This document shows positions 1 through 10,354 of a stretch of DNA of 64,000 nt, one piece after another. The notes beneath the pieces are model-generated. The model saw only the letters and a list, made by a program, of their open reading frames with translations, searched no databases and had not been told where the DNA came from. The position numbers were made by a program, and so were the translations under genes. How positions within the stretch are numbered: position 1 is the stretch's first letter; the number at the start of each line of letters is the position of its first letter. The DNA lies in assembly GCA_025267735.1 (NCBI GenBank), contig CM046303.1, positions 34,014,380-34,078,379 of the forward strand, written 5' to 3'. This DNA comes from Mactra quadrangularis. Its lineage: Eukaryota > Mollusca > Bivalvia > Venerida > Mactridae.

Positions 1-59
1 AGAGTTTGTCGTGCGACTGGCGACAAGCCGCTTGCGCCCTGCTTATCATTATACGCATA

Positions 60-345
60 AATTACTCGCTTAATAATTTTGGTATCTTTGATTTGGAAGA
101 AATCAAACACAGACAAAAATCTAATCGATTCAGAAAGATACTTCTTGGCGTGGAATCAAATGTGCAGGCCTACTGGCAACTACCTCAAAAGTTATTTAGT
201 GGGGTCGATAAGTGTCATTTTTCACGACAATCTTTCACTTCGTGATACAAGCACCAAATTTGGTACAGTTGTTGTTCATAGTGTGTAGTTTACAAAAAGC
301 ACGATTTCCACCTCCAAATTCAAGATGGCCGCCATTTTTTTCAAG
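60..345 (+). repeat. Left arm of a dispersed inverted repeat (GCACCAAATTTGG family)
   Basis: About 160 bp here (roughly 180-340) match the reverse complement of 3490-3640. The shared blocks, in order, are GTGGGGTCGATAA, GACAATCTTTCACTT, GTGATACAAGCAC, AAATTTGG and AAAGCACGATTTCCAC, followed by CAAATTCAAGATGGCCG. The copies may be the inverted ends of one element of about 3.7 kb or two independent insertions; I could not find a target duplication. Short open frames across it are not conserved as protein. Confidence 0.6.
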
Positions 346-3300
346 ATGGCCGCCGATTTTAGGAATTTTTGTCTTGTTCATAGTAAATAGCATTTTTTTA
401 TTGTTTTTTATTAAAGTATATATCAAAATAATTTCAATATTTTATGACTAATAAACAATTCTGTTAAATACTTTATAAAAATTCATTTAATGGCTGTCAA
501 TTCAAAATGGCGGCCATTATAAGACGCTGAATAATTTTATACACTAACGCTTATTCTCGGATGAAATTCATTGCATTAAATTGATTCAGAACATTTCTCA
601 TTTATAAGAATATATCTCAAAGTGACACAAGTGCATCTGGTGACCTCACTACAGTGAAACATAGGCATCCGGCACGGTTCCGGATCGAAAACATTACATA
701 TATGACCGCCTGTGCTGTGAAACGCAGCATATAGATCAGTGTTATTTTATAGTATGCTTACTGCTGTATTGGCACATGATATCTTTCTTTGATTGTGTGC
801 CGTTAAACTAAAACAGGTTTCTGTTAATTATATTAAAGTGTCCCAAATGATATCATAACAGTTCCTTTTTATATTATATAACTATCGTTAGTCGACGTGG
901 AGGAGCCAATGTTAACAGGGCTTACCACAACGTGTACAGCTCACACGGAATTCAAATAATACTGAATGAACTATTGGGTTAGATGTAGGATATTTTTCCA
1001 TTGACACACATTTAGGAATGATGATCCCGGAATACTATGAATTAAATTCAGTGGCATTTGTATCAGTAAGTACAAATCTGAAATTAATTCGTTATCATCC
1101 ATGACTACGGTTTGAATCCAAACTACTTTTTAACATATTCAAAAAGTACTACATGTCTCAGTAGCTACATGTCAATTTTTGTCAGTATCCAACCGATTTC
1201 CTTCTTCTGTAAATATGTGGCCAAGATATTTAAAAGTATATACCGATAGTTGTATCACATATCTCAATGTGCTTTTACGGTAAAGCAGTAATAAGATTCA
1301 CTATAAAGCAGAAAATGTCAACAAAATCCATCATGTATTTCTATGACAATCGATTTGGAGAAGTGCTGCTGTCTCTATCAGACACATACAAAGTTCAAGT
1401 CTCCCCCAAATTGTTAGTAGCTCAAATGAATATTCTATATTAAATTCAGATTGTTTTTAGGTTAAATCCATCTTTGCTCGACGATGGAGCTGATATTAAT
1501 GAATCTTTGTAATGCAATAGTGCAAATTATCACGAAACTTCTTTCATCAAATGATTACTATTTGCAAATTTGCTAGATAACGAGCAGCCTAACAGAATAG
1601 TCATTCGTGGCCAAACAACCAACAAACTCTATACAGGTCAGAAACATCAGCTGACCAATACTTTTCAGACTACGATCATAATACCAGACAATAAACCTAT
1701 TTCCGATGCAATTTTTATTTATGGATTCTTTCTCGTACATTCTTTTTCTTAGAAAGCATTAAGAGCCTTTGGATAATATGCTTTTAAAGATTGATTACAT
1801 AGGTGCATGCGTATGAATCAAAATATGAAAGGAAGCACTCGTGTTATTAGTTTTTGATGTTTTCGAGTGTCAATTTGATGCAAAAGAGAGCGCCATAGAG
1901 TAGCAATTAAAACAAAGTTACCACCAACTGGCAAAAAGTTGTACGTAGTAACAAGATGGAACTACATTGGGTTCTGAGCTGAAAAAAATACTAACCATGT
2001 GTTTTGTCATGTTGTGACAATATGTGAGATTTCACTATCAAATGCATCCATCAGTTTTACAATAGAATGAATCCTTGTAATCACGATGGATCAGATTCAG
2101 TCCACTTTATACTATAAAGCAACAGGCAAAATCTGTTATAATAAAGCATGTGTGACTGATGATGTTGAAATAAACGTGTTTGTATCACTAAAAATGTGCA
2201 GATTTGATAAATCTTGGATTAAGTTTGGTCAGGGGTAGTAAATAAGGAGGTTACCAATACACAAAATGACGGCTCTGAAAAATCTAATAGAAATTTGTTC
2301 TTTCAGGATTTAACTGGTAGTCATTTTATGTCAGTCTTTGAAAAGGCTAAGTAAAGATTTAAAAACACTTCAGATATTTGTCATAATTATGTGCGATTAG
2401 AACAGTCTTTTAGACAATGTTGCGACGTTAGCTTCACTTGTCTGTCCAAGAGCAGATATCGTATGATGCAAATCCACATACAAGGGCGTCTTTCTATGAA
2501 CATGTCAAAGGTTCTGTCTTCCACGTTTTTTGGGTCAATTGATGGTTATCAAGATCAAAATCAAGTCGACTGGCTCTGGTAAAACAATAGCGAATGGTAA
2601 GAGCTATTGGCCAACCTTTCACCGATTGCCAAAAGTTGTCATCAGTTAATCAAATGCGGTGACATGAGGGAATGTCATGAGCGATGCAAATGCTATCGAG
2701 TCAGTTTTACATGAACTCGTTTATGTGCTTTCATGTGTGAATAATGAAATCATCACACAGACTAAACCATGTAATGTTTGCATTCATATAATTATCACAA
2801 CAATATTTGAACTATCTATACGACCTTGATCTTTAACTGTTAACTTCTAGACATGTGTGCATCACGCATTATTGTTGAAACTTTAGTCTTTAACAAGGAT
2901 TATGAAAATCTTTGCTTCATTCTCGTGAATTGTGTTAAATTTCTGATAAAATCACTTAATACATATACACTGTACCTTCTCATTTGACATTGACCTTTGA
3001 CCTACACAACATGTGGACAAGAGTAAGCATAAACATAGTAAACACTTGATGAAGGCAATCCAATATATGTATTCATATTTCATTGTCAAAATAATAGTCT
3101 CAAATAAACTAATTGTTTGATTATTTAATTAGTATTTACGGGGTATTAACATCCTCCTTGGATCAAGGTCAAGGTCACGGTAAATGCCTATTTATGCCTA
3201 AACATTTGTCAAAGATTTTATCAAGTTAATTTGAATAATAACTATTTTCTATTTGCATCTCGAACCCAACATGATCATTAAAATGATTCAAAAAGTTTGA

Positions 3301-3484
3301 AACAACTTTTTCATGTATGTTACCTTTACCATGACCTTGACCTTGACCTTGAAAGTATGTCACATGATGTAAATCAATGTCTTAACATGGTTAACATTTA
3401 TTGAATGCAAAAACACTATAATGTATCATCCTACAATACATTTAAAGCGGTAAAAAGAAGTTTAGTCGCTTTGGGATACTGATT
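346..3484. other. Noncoding stretch between the inverted arms
   Basis: No credible coding exon is seen. The stretch contains short tandem tracts of the nuclear-receptor half-site type (AAGGTCAAGGTCA and its complement) near 2990, 3165 and 3330, which are common inside bivalve repeats, and a YY1-like AAAATGGCGGCCAT near 507. If the flanking arms are terminal repeats, this is the interior of a nonautonomous or decayed element. Confidence 0.4.
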
Positions 3485-3760
3485 TCAGGGCGCATGCGCA
3501 GAAACGACGGCCATCTTGAATTTCGAAGTGGAAATCGTGCTTTTTGTGAATGGTTGACCATGCAGATCATCTGTGCCAAATTTCGTGCTTGTATCACCAA
3601 GTGAAAGATTGTCGCAGTTATCGACCCCACTAATTATATTCGAACGAAATTGCTTTGCTAGTTGATGTGATTGTTCTAAGATACATTTTGCATCTTTCTT
3701 TTTGACTATAAACGATTTTATTTCTTTGATATAATACAAAATTTGCGATTAAAAGACTTT
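3485..3760 (-). repeat. Right arm of the dispersed inverted repeat
   Basis: On the minus strand this segment repeats the order of blocks seen at 180-340: GTGGGGTCGATAA, GACAATCTTTCACTT, GGTGATACAAGCAC, AAAGCACGATTTCCAC and CAAGATGGCC. The open frames over it are shadows of the repeat. Confidence 0.6.
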
Positions 3761-4167
3761 TGTTTAAATTGCAATTTTGAGAATCAAAAAGTAATCTTCG
3801 ACAATTTTGAGTTACTGCTGAGTATTTCGTTTGAACAAATGTAAATGCGTCCATAAAGTCACTTTAGTTACCCTTTAACACTATGACAATAATGATTACG
3901 ACGTTTTAAATGGCGGTTCAAAGTTATCCGTACCAATCGCCATCAATCTAGCAATCGGTTAGTTTTCGAGCATTTTTTTAACAAATTTCTTAACATCTTT
4001 TTTATCTTATTATGCTAAAAAAGTATCCGAAATACTAACAAAAAATAGACAACTACAATGCTACCAAACTGTTCCGATACAATTCTTTAAGTTGAAGAAA
4101 AAGTTGATATTTAAGTTGAAGTCTGTGTAGAGTAACTTCAGTAATTAAACCTAGTCTAAGTTTCTAC
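3761..4167. other. Intergenic, nothing recognised
   Basis: AT-rich sequence with no exon, RNA gene or clear repeat that I could support. Confidence 0.4.
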
Positions 4168-4532
4168 CATTCTCGTACCCAGAGCAGGGTTCGACACTAA
4201 CGGTGTCACGGGATTCAGAGGATCCGAAAACTTGGGAGAAATCCCAATTATGTTTAGCTAGGGATTTCATCCGGATTCCATTTAATTGTCATTATTTTAT
4301 GAATTTCAGTTCCTCTTAATTGTTCATCAATTCATGACTGCAAATCCACATCTATTTTTATCTATTATTGGAGGTATCCATGGTTTAGAAGGAATTTTTG
4401 AATAACTGACTGAGGTTTCCTTCCGGATCTTTGGCAAAACATTATGTGTCAAACCCTGACCCAGAGGCTATCAGGATACTCGATACTAGCTAGTTAGAAC
4501 GAGAATCTAGATAATCTCTGGGCATTAGAATG
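4168..4532. mobile_element. Small MITE with 8-bp TSD, interrupted by a second MITE
   Basis: The element begins CATTCTCGTACCCAGAG and ends CTCTGGGCATTAGAATG, giving imperfect inverted ends. It is flanked by an exact 8-bp direct repeat GTTTCTAC (4160-4167 and 4533-4540). Without the nested insertion it is about 83 bp. A near-uninterrupted relative sits at 43178-43255. The 8-bp duplication points to a hAT-type mobiliser (inference). Confidence 0.8.
4185..4458. mobile_element. hAT-like MITE nested inside another MITE
   Basis: 274-bp element with 13-bp TIRs CAGGGTTCGACAC / GTGTCAAACCCTG (one mismatch). It is flanked by a perfect 8-bp duplication ACCCAGAG (4177-4184 and 4459-4466), which is itself part of the outer MITE. 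CAGGG-type ends with 8-bp TSDs are typical of hAT elements. There is no coding capacity, so it must have been mobilised in trans. Confidence 0.85.
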
Positions 4533-4587
4533 GTTTCTACGTTCAGACGTGAAATAGTCAATTATTAGAATTGTTAGATTTTATTCA

Positions 4588-4705
4588 ACTGTCAGTAGTG
4601 CATACATTTTCCTCACTGAATTAAATATTTATTACTATACTTCTGTACTTACGATCAATAAACTTAGATATAAATTAACGGAGTTAATGCATGCGCCACT
4701 GACAA
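4588..4705. mobile_element. MITE related to 39968-40133
   Basis: The left end CTGTCAGTAGTGCATACATT and right end GTTAATGCATGCGCCACTGAC are inverted relative to each other. Both ends match a better-preserved copy inside a STUB1 intron near 39968-40133. Confidence 0.6.
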
Positions 4706-5436
4706 TTGTATAACAGTCTGAAAAAAGATATACTGAACAATCAGCATGAAGTTTCTTACTCCAGCACACCAAGTATATACTTACAACTTTTCTAACTCCA
4801 CAGTTATTTTTCAGGTAATATTTCTATGACGCACTGATGAATTAAAAACTAAGTGTTTACATTTACTGATTGATTTGTTTTAATTTGTTGACAATCATTG
4901 CAAATCTATTTGAATGTACCGCATACATTTGTAATGGATTTCATGGCATGGCGTGATGTCTGCAGCTTCGAATTTTGATAACGGATGTGTCTACCATGCG
5001 CCAACAGCATGCCATCTGAATTCCTCTGACATCCTTGCCATAACTATATAGCTTCGGATTTTAAAATGAAGTGTTTTCCTAACGCAAATATACCTACAGA
5101 CTAAATATTTGTAGATTTGTATGTATTCTACTCACTGGTAGCAATTAATTTCCAAGCAAAAAAAAACGTGAAATGCGAACTATGTGTTTCACTATCAATT
5201 TACACACTATTTTGTGTAGCTTATAGTAATTTGAAAGTTTTCTATGTTTAAAAATATTACTACTAAGCATGTAGAAATGGCAAGTATTTAAAATGGTGGA
5301 GATAGAATAATTCTTAAGTATGTTTATATTTGTGGAAATTGTTTGAGAGTTTCTCATTGAAATTACAATATAGTTATCGTAACTGTTTGACACTGTACAT
5401 GTACATGTTGTGGATAAGACACTATGTGGTCGGTCA
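4706..5436. other. Intergenic, nothing recognised
   Basis: No exon, repeat or RNA gene that I can support. Short frames here lack splice context and conserved motifs. Confidence 0.4.
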
Positions 5437-5516
5437 AGTGATTCTTTTGAAAGGCTGTTGTTTTCATTGCACTGTAAGCTCTCACTGAGGATCGTAAGTT
5501 CAATTCCAGCTTTGCC
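5437..5516 (+). repeat. tRNA-like promoter block, possible SINE head
   Basis: A-box-like TGGTCGGTCAAGTG is followed about 60 bp later by a good B-box AAGTTCAATTCCAG. No cloverleaf with a paired acceptor stem is evident, so a tRNA-derived SINE fragment is more likely than a functional tRNA. Confidence 0.3.
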
Positions 5517-5619
5517 TCATTTTCTAATGTGAAGAAGTGTAAGCGGTTGCTTAAAATGGTTTGTAGAACTGAGTCTTGTACTGGTGAATCTCAAAAAAAG
5601 TTGAGTAAAATCTCTATCT

Positions 5620-6005
5620 ATGGTCACGTGATCTACAACATTAACCAGTATTTAAGTAAACAAACATTTGCATTTTACCGATTACTCTTTCCAAACAAAC
5701 AATTAAACGACATCAAAAAGTGCATAGACTGTCTCCTACGTTCTCTCCCCGAGAAGTCTCAATTGGTCTTGTCAATTTTAAACGTAAACTTCAAATCCTC
5801 CACACAAAACTGAATCGTAAACTAAGTTTTAACCATTTTTGCAAAGGATTCAGAGTAAAACATTTACAGCCCAAAGGCTAATGGATATGTTTTTGTAAAA
5901 GGAAAGTGACGGTTTTGTGCAATATTTGATTATTTCCTATATCATGATACTATAAACCACCGAAAATGAGTGTTTGTTTACTTTCTGAAGATCACGTGAC
6001 TCTGA
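5620..6005. repeat. Inverted repeat with TCACGTGA/GTAAACAAACA arms
   Basis: The left arm carries GTCACGTGATCT and then AAGTAAACAAACA. The right arm carries TGTTTGTTTACTT and then GATCACGTGAC in inverted order. About 330 bp of unmatched sequence lies between. Probably a decayed TIR element; no TSD found. Confidence 0.4.
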
Positions 6006-6108
6006 TTTTGGACAGTTTCCTATCCATGTACCGGACGGAGTTATGATTTATATAAATCAGTAGTTTTAGCAATTTGTATCAGCAGCGTGTTCAGTTACCC
6101 TTTAACGT

Positions 6109-6265
6109 TCCTAAACGTTCCGTAACGGAAGTGTCGGAACAACTCAACCCAAAGACAACTCAACCAGAGACAACTCAATCCCCTACTAACGGATTGAGTT
6201 GTTCCAACTTTGAGTTGATTCATGCACAGGTTGAGTTGTCTTCGGGTTGAGTTCTCCCGTAACGT
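6109..6265. repeat. Palindromic array of CAACTCAA units
   Basis: Three CAACTCAA units on one side (6140-6182) face four TTGAGTT units on the other (6190-6252). The outer part pairs almost perfectly: CAACTCAACCCAAAGACAAC against the complement of GTTGTCTTCGGGTTGAGTT. The transcript could form a long hairpin. Origin unknown; a foldback-type MITE is the simplest reading. Confidence 0.65.
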
Positions 6266-6435
6266 TAGCTAACAGTAGTTACTGAACAAGGGCAGCTGCC
6301 GATTCACAGTACTGCGAAAACAATCATGCGGATTACTTGTGCGATATCATTATAACTGTAGTCCGAGAGCATGAGCACCCACGGAGTGAATATGTTTCTA
6401 AAAATAAACTCTAGCAGACATCAAAAAAAGAACAG

Positions 6436-6557
6436 TACACAAAATGGATTGCAAACATTTATTTCAGTGATAATTTATGGTAACAGCAATTAAAGACAGT
6501 AACAAAATAATAAGAAAGGTTTGTCCTTGAAGCGACAGCCGGTTTTCTTCGACGAAT
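6436..6557 (-). other. Exon 3 (3' UTR) of the Gly-rich protein gene
   Basis: On the minus strand an acceptor TATTTTCTTTCAG ends at 6558 and an AATAAA signal lies at 6458-6463, so the terminal noncoding exon runs from 6557 to about 6436. It joins the donor at 6934 of exon 2. The cleavage position is estimated from the signal, not seen. Confidence 0.6.
6458..6463 (-). terminator. Polyadenylation signal of the Gly-rich protein gene
   Basis: AATAAA on the minus strand, about 95 nt inside the last exon. Confidence 0.6.
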
Positions 6558-6965
6558 CTGAAAGAAAATAAACACAGCTATGAGTTAGCAATGTACGTTC
6601 ATATCACTGGTATGCATTAGTAAAAAAAGAACGAAATTTATTTGTCCACTACATTAGTATCAAAAAAAGCCAAAAACAACTTTAAAATCACTTTAAGTCA
6701 CAACTAAAATCCTTTACTTGTACTTCCAGCGGTTCAAAGTAGCAAGTTAACCGGTATACTTATTTGAAAAGAAAAAGCTCTTCCTATTGTTTTAAGTAAG
6801 AAAGCTAAAAATAATTGTTGTTCTTAAATTGTTAGCGTTATTAAAGATAGGTATCGCTCAGAATTGTTAAGTTAAAAGTATTCAAAATGCATTGCAATCT
6901 TTAGTGATTAGTAAAATATTTAATTCATTCTTACCATAATAGATTCTGTATTTATATGATTCAAC

Positions 6966-7973
6966 TCAATATTTGCCATAACTCTTTCCATAACCTCCTA
7001 CTCTCATTCCGTATCCGTAACCACCACCAAATCCTCCTTTGCCACCCCATCCGCCGCTCATGCCACCCCATCCACCTCCTTTGCCGTAACCACCACCATA
7101 TCCTCCTTTGCCACCCCATCCGCCGCTCATACCACCCCATCCACCGCTCATACCACCCCATCCTCCTCCTTTGCCGTAACCACCACCATATCCTCCTTTG
7201 CCACCCCATCCACCGCTCATACCACCCCATCCTCCTCCTCCTTTGCCGTAACCACCACCATATCCTCCTTTGCCACCCCATCCGCCGCTCATACCACCCC
7301 ATCCGCCGCTCATACCACCCCATCCTCCTCCTTTGCCGTAACCGACACCATATCCTCCTTTGCCACCCCATCCGCCGCTCATACCACCCCATCCACCGCT
7401 CATACCACCCCATCCTCCTCCTTTGCCGTAACCACCACCATATCCTCCTTTGCCACCCCATCCGCCGCTCATACCACCCCATCCACCGCTCATACCACCC
7501 CATCCTCCTCCTCCTTTGCCGTAACCACCACCATATCCTCCTTTGCCACCCCATCCACCGCTCATGCCACCCCATCCGCCGCTCATACCACCCCATCCTC
7601 CTCCTTTACCGTAACCACCACCATATCCTCCTTTGCCACCCCATCCGCCGCTCATGCCACCCCATCCGCCGCTCATACCACCCCATCCTCCTCTTCCTTT
7701 GCCGTAACCACCACCATATCCGCCTTTTCCACCCCATCCGCCGCTGTTTCCTCCCCAGTACATGCCGCCGTAGCCACCACTTCCGTATCCGCCTTTACCA
7801 CCATAACCACCACCATAGCCACCTTTGCCGCCCCAACCTCCACCGATCATTCCATAACCACCTCCACCCCATCCACCTTTGCTTCCGTAGCCACCATAAC
7901 CACCGACGTTTCCTCCTTTAAATGATGCGGTGGCCGCGGCGACGCAAACCACGGAAAGTATAAAGACCTTCAT
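6966..7973 (-). CDS. Secreted Gly/Trp/Tyr-rich repeat protein (shematrin-like structural protein)
   Basis: 335-aa protein with a typical signal peptide (start MKVFILSVVCVAAATAS) followed by a mature chain of almost only Gly, Trp, Tyr, Lys, Met and Ser. I see no Asp, Glu, Cys, Pro or His in the mature part. Residues about 75-315 are tandem modules: GGWGGKGGYGGGYGKGG followed by one or two GGWGGMS blocks. The chain ends in a basic GKSYGKY tail. An open frame extends 10 codons further upstream, but those codons cross the splice acceptor (TTTTAACTTTTCAG ending at 7983), so Met at 7973 is chosen. Coding sequence is confined to exon 2 (6935-7982). A secreted Gly/Tyr-rich chain with a basic Tyr end resembles shematrin-type shell matrix proteins and byssal glycine-rich proteins (family knowledge); shell, byssus or periostracum use is inference. 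Opposite-strand long frames here are shadows of the repeats. Confidence 0.85.
   Translation of the reverse strand: MKVFILSVVCVAAATASFKGGNVGGYGGYGSKGGWGGGGYGMIGGGWGGKGGYGGGYGGKGGYGSGGYGGMYWGGNSGGWGGKGGYGGGYGKGRGGWGGMSGGWGGMSGGWGGKGGYGGGYGKGGGWGGMSGGWGGMSGGWGGKGGYGGGYGKGGGGWGGMSGGWGGMSGGWGGKGGYGGGYGKGGGWGGMSGGWGGMSGGWGGKGGYGVGYGKGGGWGGMSGGWGGMSGGWGGKGGYGGGYGKGGGGWGGMSGGWGGKGGYGGGYGKGGGWGGMSGGWGGMSGGWGGKGGYGGGYGKGGGWGGMSGGWGGKGGFGGGYGYGMRVGGYGKSYGKY
7030..7740. repeat. Coding minisatellite in the Gly-rich protein gene
   Basis: About eight near-identical DNA units of 72-96 bp encode GGWGGKGGYGGGYGKGG plus one or two GGWGGMS blocks. Unit-length variation comes from one versus two GGWGGMS blocks and one extra Gly codon, as expected from unequal exchange. 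Copy number is likely to vary between alleles (inference). Confidence 0.85.
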
Positions 7974-7982
7974 TGTGGCAGG

Positions 7983-9420
7983 CTGAAAAGTTAAAAGATA
8001 CATTGTACTTCATTAATAATGTTAACAGGCAATAAACACTGTAAGAAACCAGACAGGCTATAGATAGTTTGCGTTAAGCCTGGACACCAAAACATTAGAT
8101 ATCTCAATAACTATCCGATGGAATAAACTAAAATTTTGTTTGTGATCATAACTAGCATTTTCCTTTCTCAAATTCAAATATTTAGATTTTTTCTTCAATT
8201 ACATAGCATACTTTCCATAGACATGCAGTGCAAATTTTAAAACCAAAGTGTTTCGCTAAATGGGTACGTGTCATAATCAGAACAGCCATTTAAAGTTGAA
8301 AAAAAATTGTGAGCAAAATCTAAGCAAAACCGATGTTGTAGTTTTATAAATATATCATGTTTTAGGGGTCCAGAATCATCGCAATCTACCTATACCATGA
8401 TTATGCGTAGTATTTCCAACTATTTATATAGTAATACAATGTTTATCTTCCGAGTGATTGTCAACCATGGCATAAAGAAAATGGACATCAACTGTTTCAA
8501 TACATAATTGTAGTCATAGTTCGTACAAAAAACAAAACACTGTTTATATAAACAATACAATGAACTCATCCAGAACAGGGGATGCTCAGGATGACAATAA
8601 AATTTATAATTTTAATATGTTTTATGAGTGTCTACTTGGTGTAATGGTAAAGCGGTCTACCATTACAAGCATGATTGATCAAGGGGTGGTGGCTTATCTT
8701 CCACACTAATTTTGTTAAAATGAATTATACATGCATGTACAACTTTTAGTTTCAGTACTGTCCTCCACTGAAATGGATTGTTTCATTGTTAATGTTTACA
8801 CAAACATATTTTGTATGAACTATAGTTGAATTGATAAGCGCACTTTGTACGTTTTAAATTATTATGATAAAGCAACATATATCTTACGAATATTGACAAT
8901 TTCTAAAGATTGATCGATGTATATAATATTCACTTCGCAGAATATTTTATCAATTTATACAAAAAGCTTACAGTCGAATACTAGTTAAATCTAAGCATAG
9001 CTATACAGTTCTCTATCCGTGTTTTGCTTTCAAAGAACACTTAATTAATGATGTAAAATTAATAAATATAGTTTATTATATATTTTTATTGTGATTATAT
9101 TACTGGAGCTGGTTTGTAAAATTTATGCTCATGCAAAATTTATTCGTTCATTTCGAACTTGAATGGCAGTCAGAATGAGTGCGTTCATCGCTTTGTCTAA
9201 AAATTTTATAGTACAAAACTATCACTCATTAATTATCAATTTTCCGAAAAAGTTTTACAGCTGAAGAAATAATCTAAAACACTGTCAGAACAAATAATAT
9301 TGCTATACAATATCATTCATTTCAAGTATGGTACATAGAGTAACTTCATTTTAGATAGCAAATATATTCCAACCAATGCGTGCTCTAAAAATTAAAGAAA
9401 AGAAAAGTGACAAATCTTAC
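7983..9420 (-). other. Intron 1 of the Gly-rich protein gene
   Basis: Donor GTAAGATTTG begins at 9420 and the acceptor TTTCAG ends at 7983 on the minus strand. Inside lies a weak A-box-like tRNA segment near 8636-8710 (TGGTGTAATGGTAAAGCGG) that could be a SINE remnant; nothing else is recognised. Confidence 0.65.
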
Positions 9421-9450
9421 CTATGATAATTGAGCAATCCAATCCTAACC
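9421..9450 (-). other. Exon 1 (5' UTR) of the Gly-rich protein gene
   Basis: Short noncoding first exon ending in TCATAG before the donor GTAAG at 9420. Its start is placed about 30 nt below the TATA box. A tiny noncoding first exon before a signal-peptide exon is common in secreted structural genes (inference). Confidence 0.55.
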
Positions 9451-9477
9451 TTGGTTCTGCAGTGTCCGGCACGAGCT

Positions 9478-9486
9478 CTTATATAG
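9478..9486 (-). promoter_or_regulatory. TATA box of the Gly-rich protein gene
   Basis: CTATATAAG on the minus strand, about 30 bp above the predicted transcript start. A strong TATA box fits a highly expressed, tissue-restricted gene. Confidence 0.6.
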
Positions 9487-10102
9487 CACGGACAATACAA
9501 GGTCCAGTGAGTATGGTCATAATCAATTTGGGATTTAATTACATTACTGAAGTGTCCACTTGTAAATGATTAAATGACAGGTATATGACTCAAAAGAACG
9601 TATGTAAATATTGCAAAAGGATCATAGATAATAATTCTTTGACTTGACTATAATTAATACAGCGTAAAAGAAATTAATAACAGTATGTAAATGAATGTCA
9701 TATTGCTATAATAAACATAGGTGAAACGCAAGTAATAGTCATCTATGATACATTAGCTGTGTGACAATGATAAATATGTTTTTTCACCTTATTTCACATA
9801 AACTATTGTTTTACTATTATTATCACTATTTTATTATCGTGGTTTATTAGCCTATTGGTCATGTCTCTGAAAATAGTAAAAAAAACGGCCGGTCAGCAGA
9901 CGTAGAAGATATGGGGCGTGGAACAATTAAGCATTATAGTATCACAAATTTAATGTCACAAACTGCATTTGTCAGCCATGGTCGTGTATCATTGCTCATA
10001 AAGCATGAAAAGACATAAACCATGACTCGGTGAAGTCTGGAAATTAATTCAATGTGGATTTATCTGGGACAAATGAAATGGACACGTGTCTAAAGCTAAT
10101 AT
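9487..10102. other. Upstream region of the Gly-rich protein gene
   Basis: No exon or repeat is recognised. Regulatory elements are probably here but I cannot name one. Confidence 0.35.
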
Positions 10103-10200
10103 ATGTGGTCCAGTGGTAGGACACGCGCTAAGGGATCGATAGGTCCGGGGTTCGATTCCTGCCAGGGTCACTGCTAACTTCCTCGAGGAAGAAATTTACC
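10103..10200 (+). repeat. tRNA-derived SINE-like element
   Basis: A-box TGGTCCAGTGGTAGGACA is followed by a textbook B-box GGGGTTCGATTCCTGCC. The flanks do not pair as an acceptor stem, so this is a SINE head or tRNA pseudogene rather than a working tRNA. Confidence 0.55.
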
Positions 10201-10336
10201 TGCAGTTTTTTCACTTCACCAAGGTTAAAATTGATACATTTGAGATTTCAATTGTACCTCGCGATGCTAAGCAAAAAATGATACTATATATGCTGCGCAT
10301 AACAAATCCAACGCTAATTGTATACTTTTGCTAGCT

Positions 10337-10354
10337 CCCCCCCCCCCCCCCCCT
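10337..10354. repeat. Poly(C) tract
   Basis: Uninterrupted run of C residues followed by TGGAAAGGGTGCTACAG; prone to length error in sequencing. Confidence 0.8.

Noticed and set aside
300..360. YY1-type promoter motif (CAAGATGGCCGCC twice)
   Set aside because: It differs from the YY1 core AAGATGGCGGC and lies in a dispersed repeat.
3160..3350. Nuclear-receptor response elements (AAGGTCA repeats)
   Set aside because: The tracts occur inside noncoding repeats far from any gene start; there is no reason to call them regulatory.
5529..5813. 94-codon plus-strand frame
   Set aside because: No conserved motif or promoter; partly overlaps an inverted-repeat element.
6956..7921. 321-codon open frame on the plus strand, and a 211-codon second minus frame
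   Set aside because: Both are shadows of the Gly-rich coding repeat: the His/Pro/Leu/Arg- and Trp/Arg-rich translations come from the same GC-rich repeat read in other frames, without a signal peptide or splice context.
10103..10180. Functional tRNA gene
   Set aside because: Good A and B boxes but no paired acceptor stem; SINE-derived is more likely. The same applies to the tRNA-like segments near 5437, 34450, 45120 and 58612.
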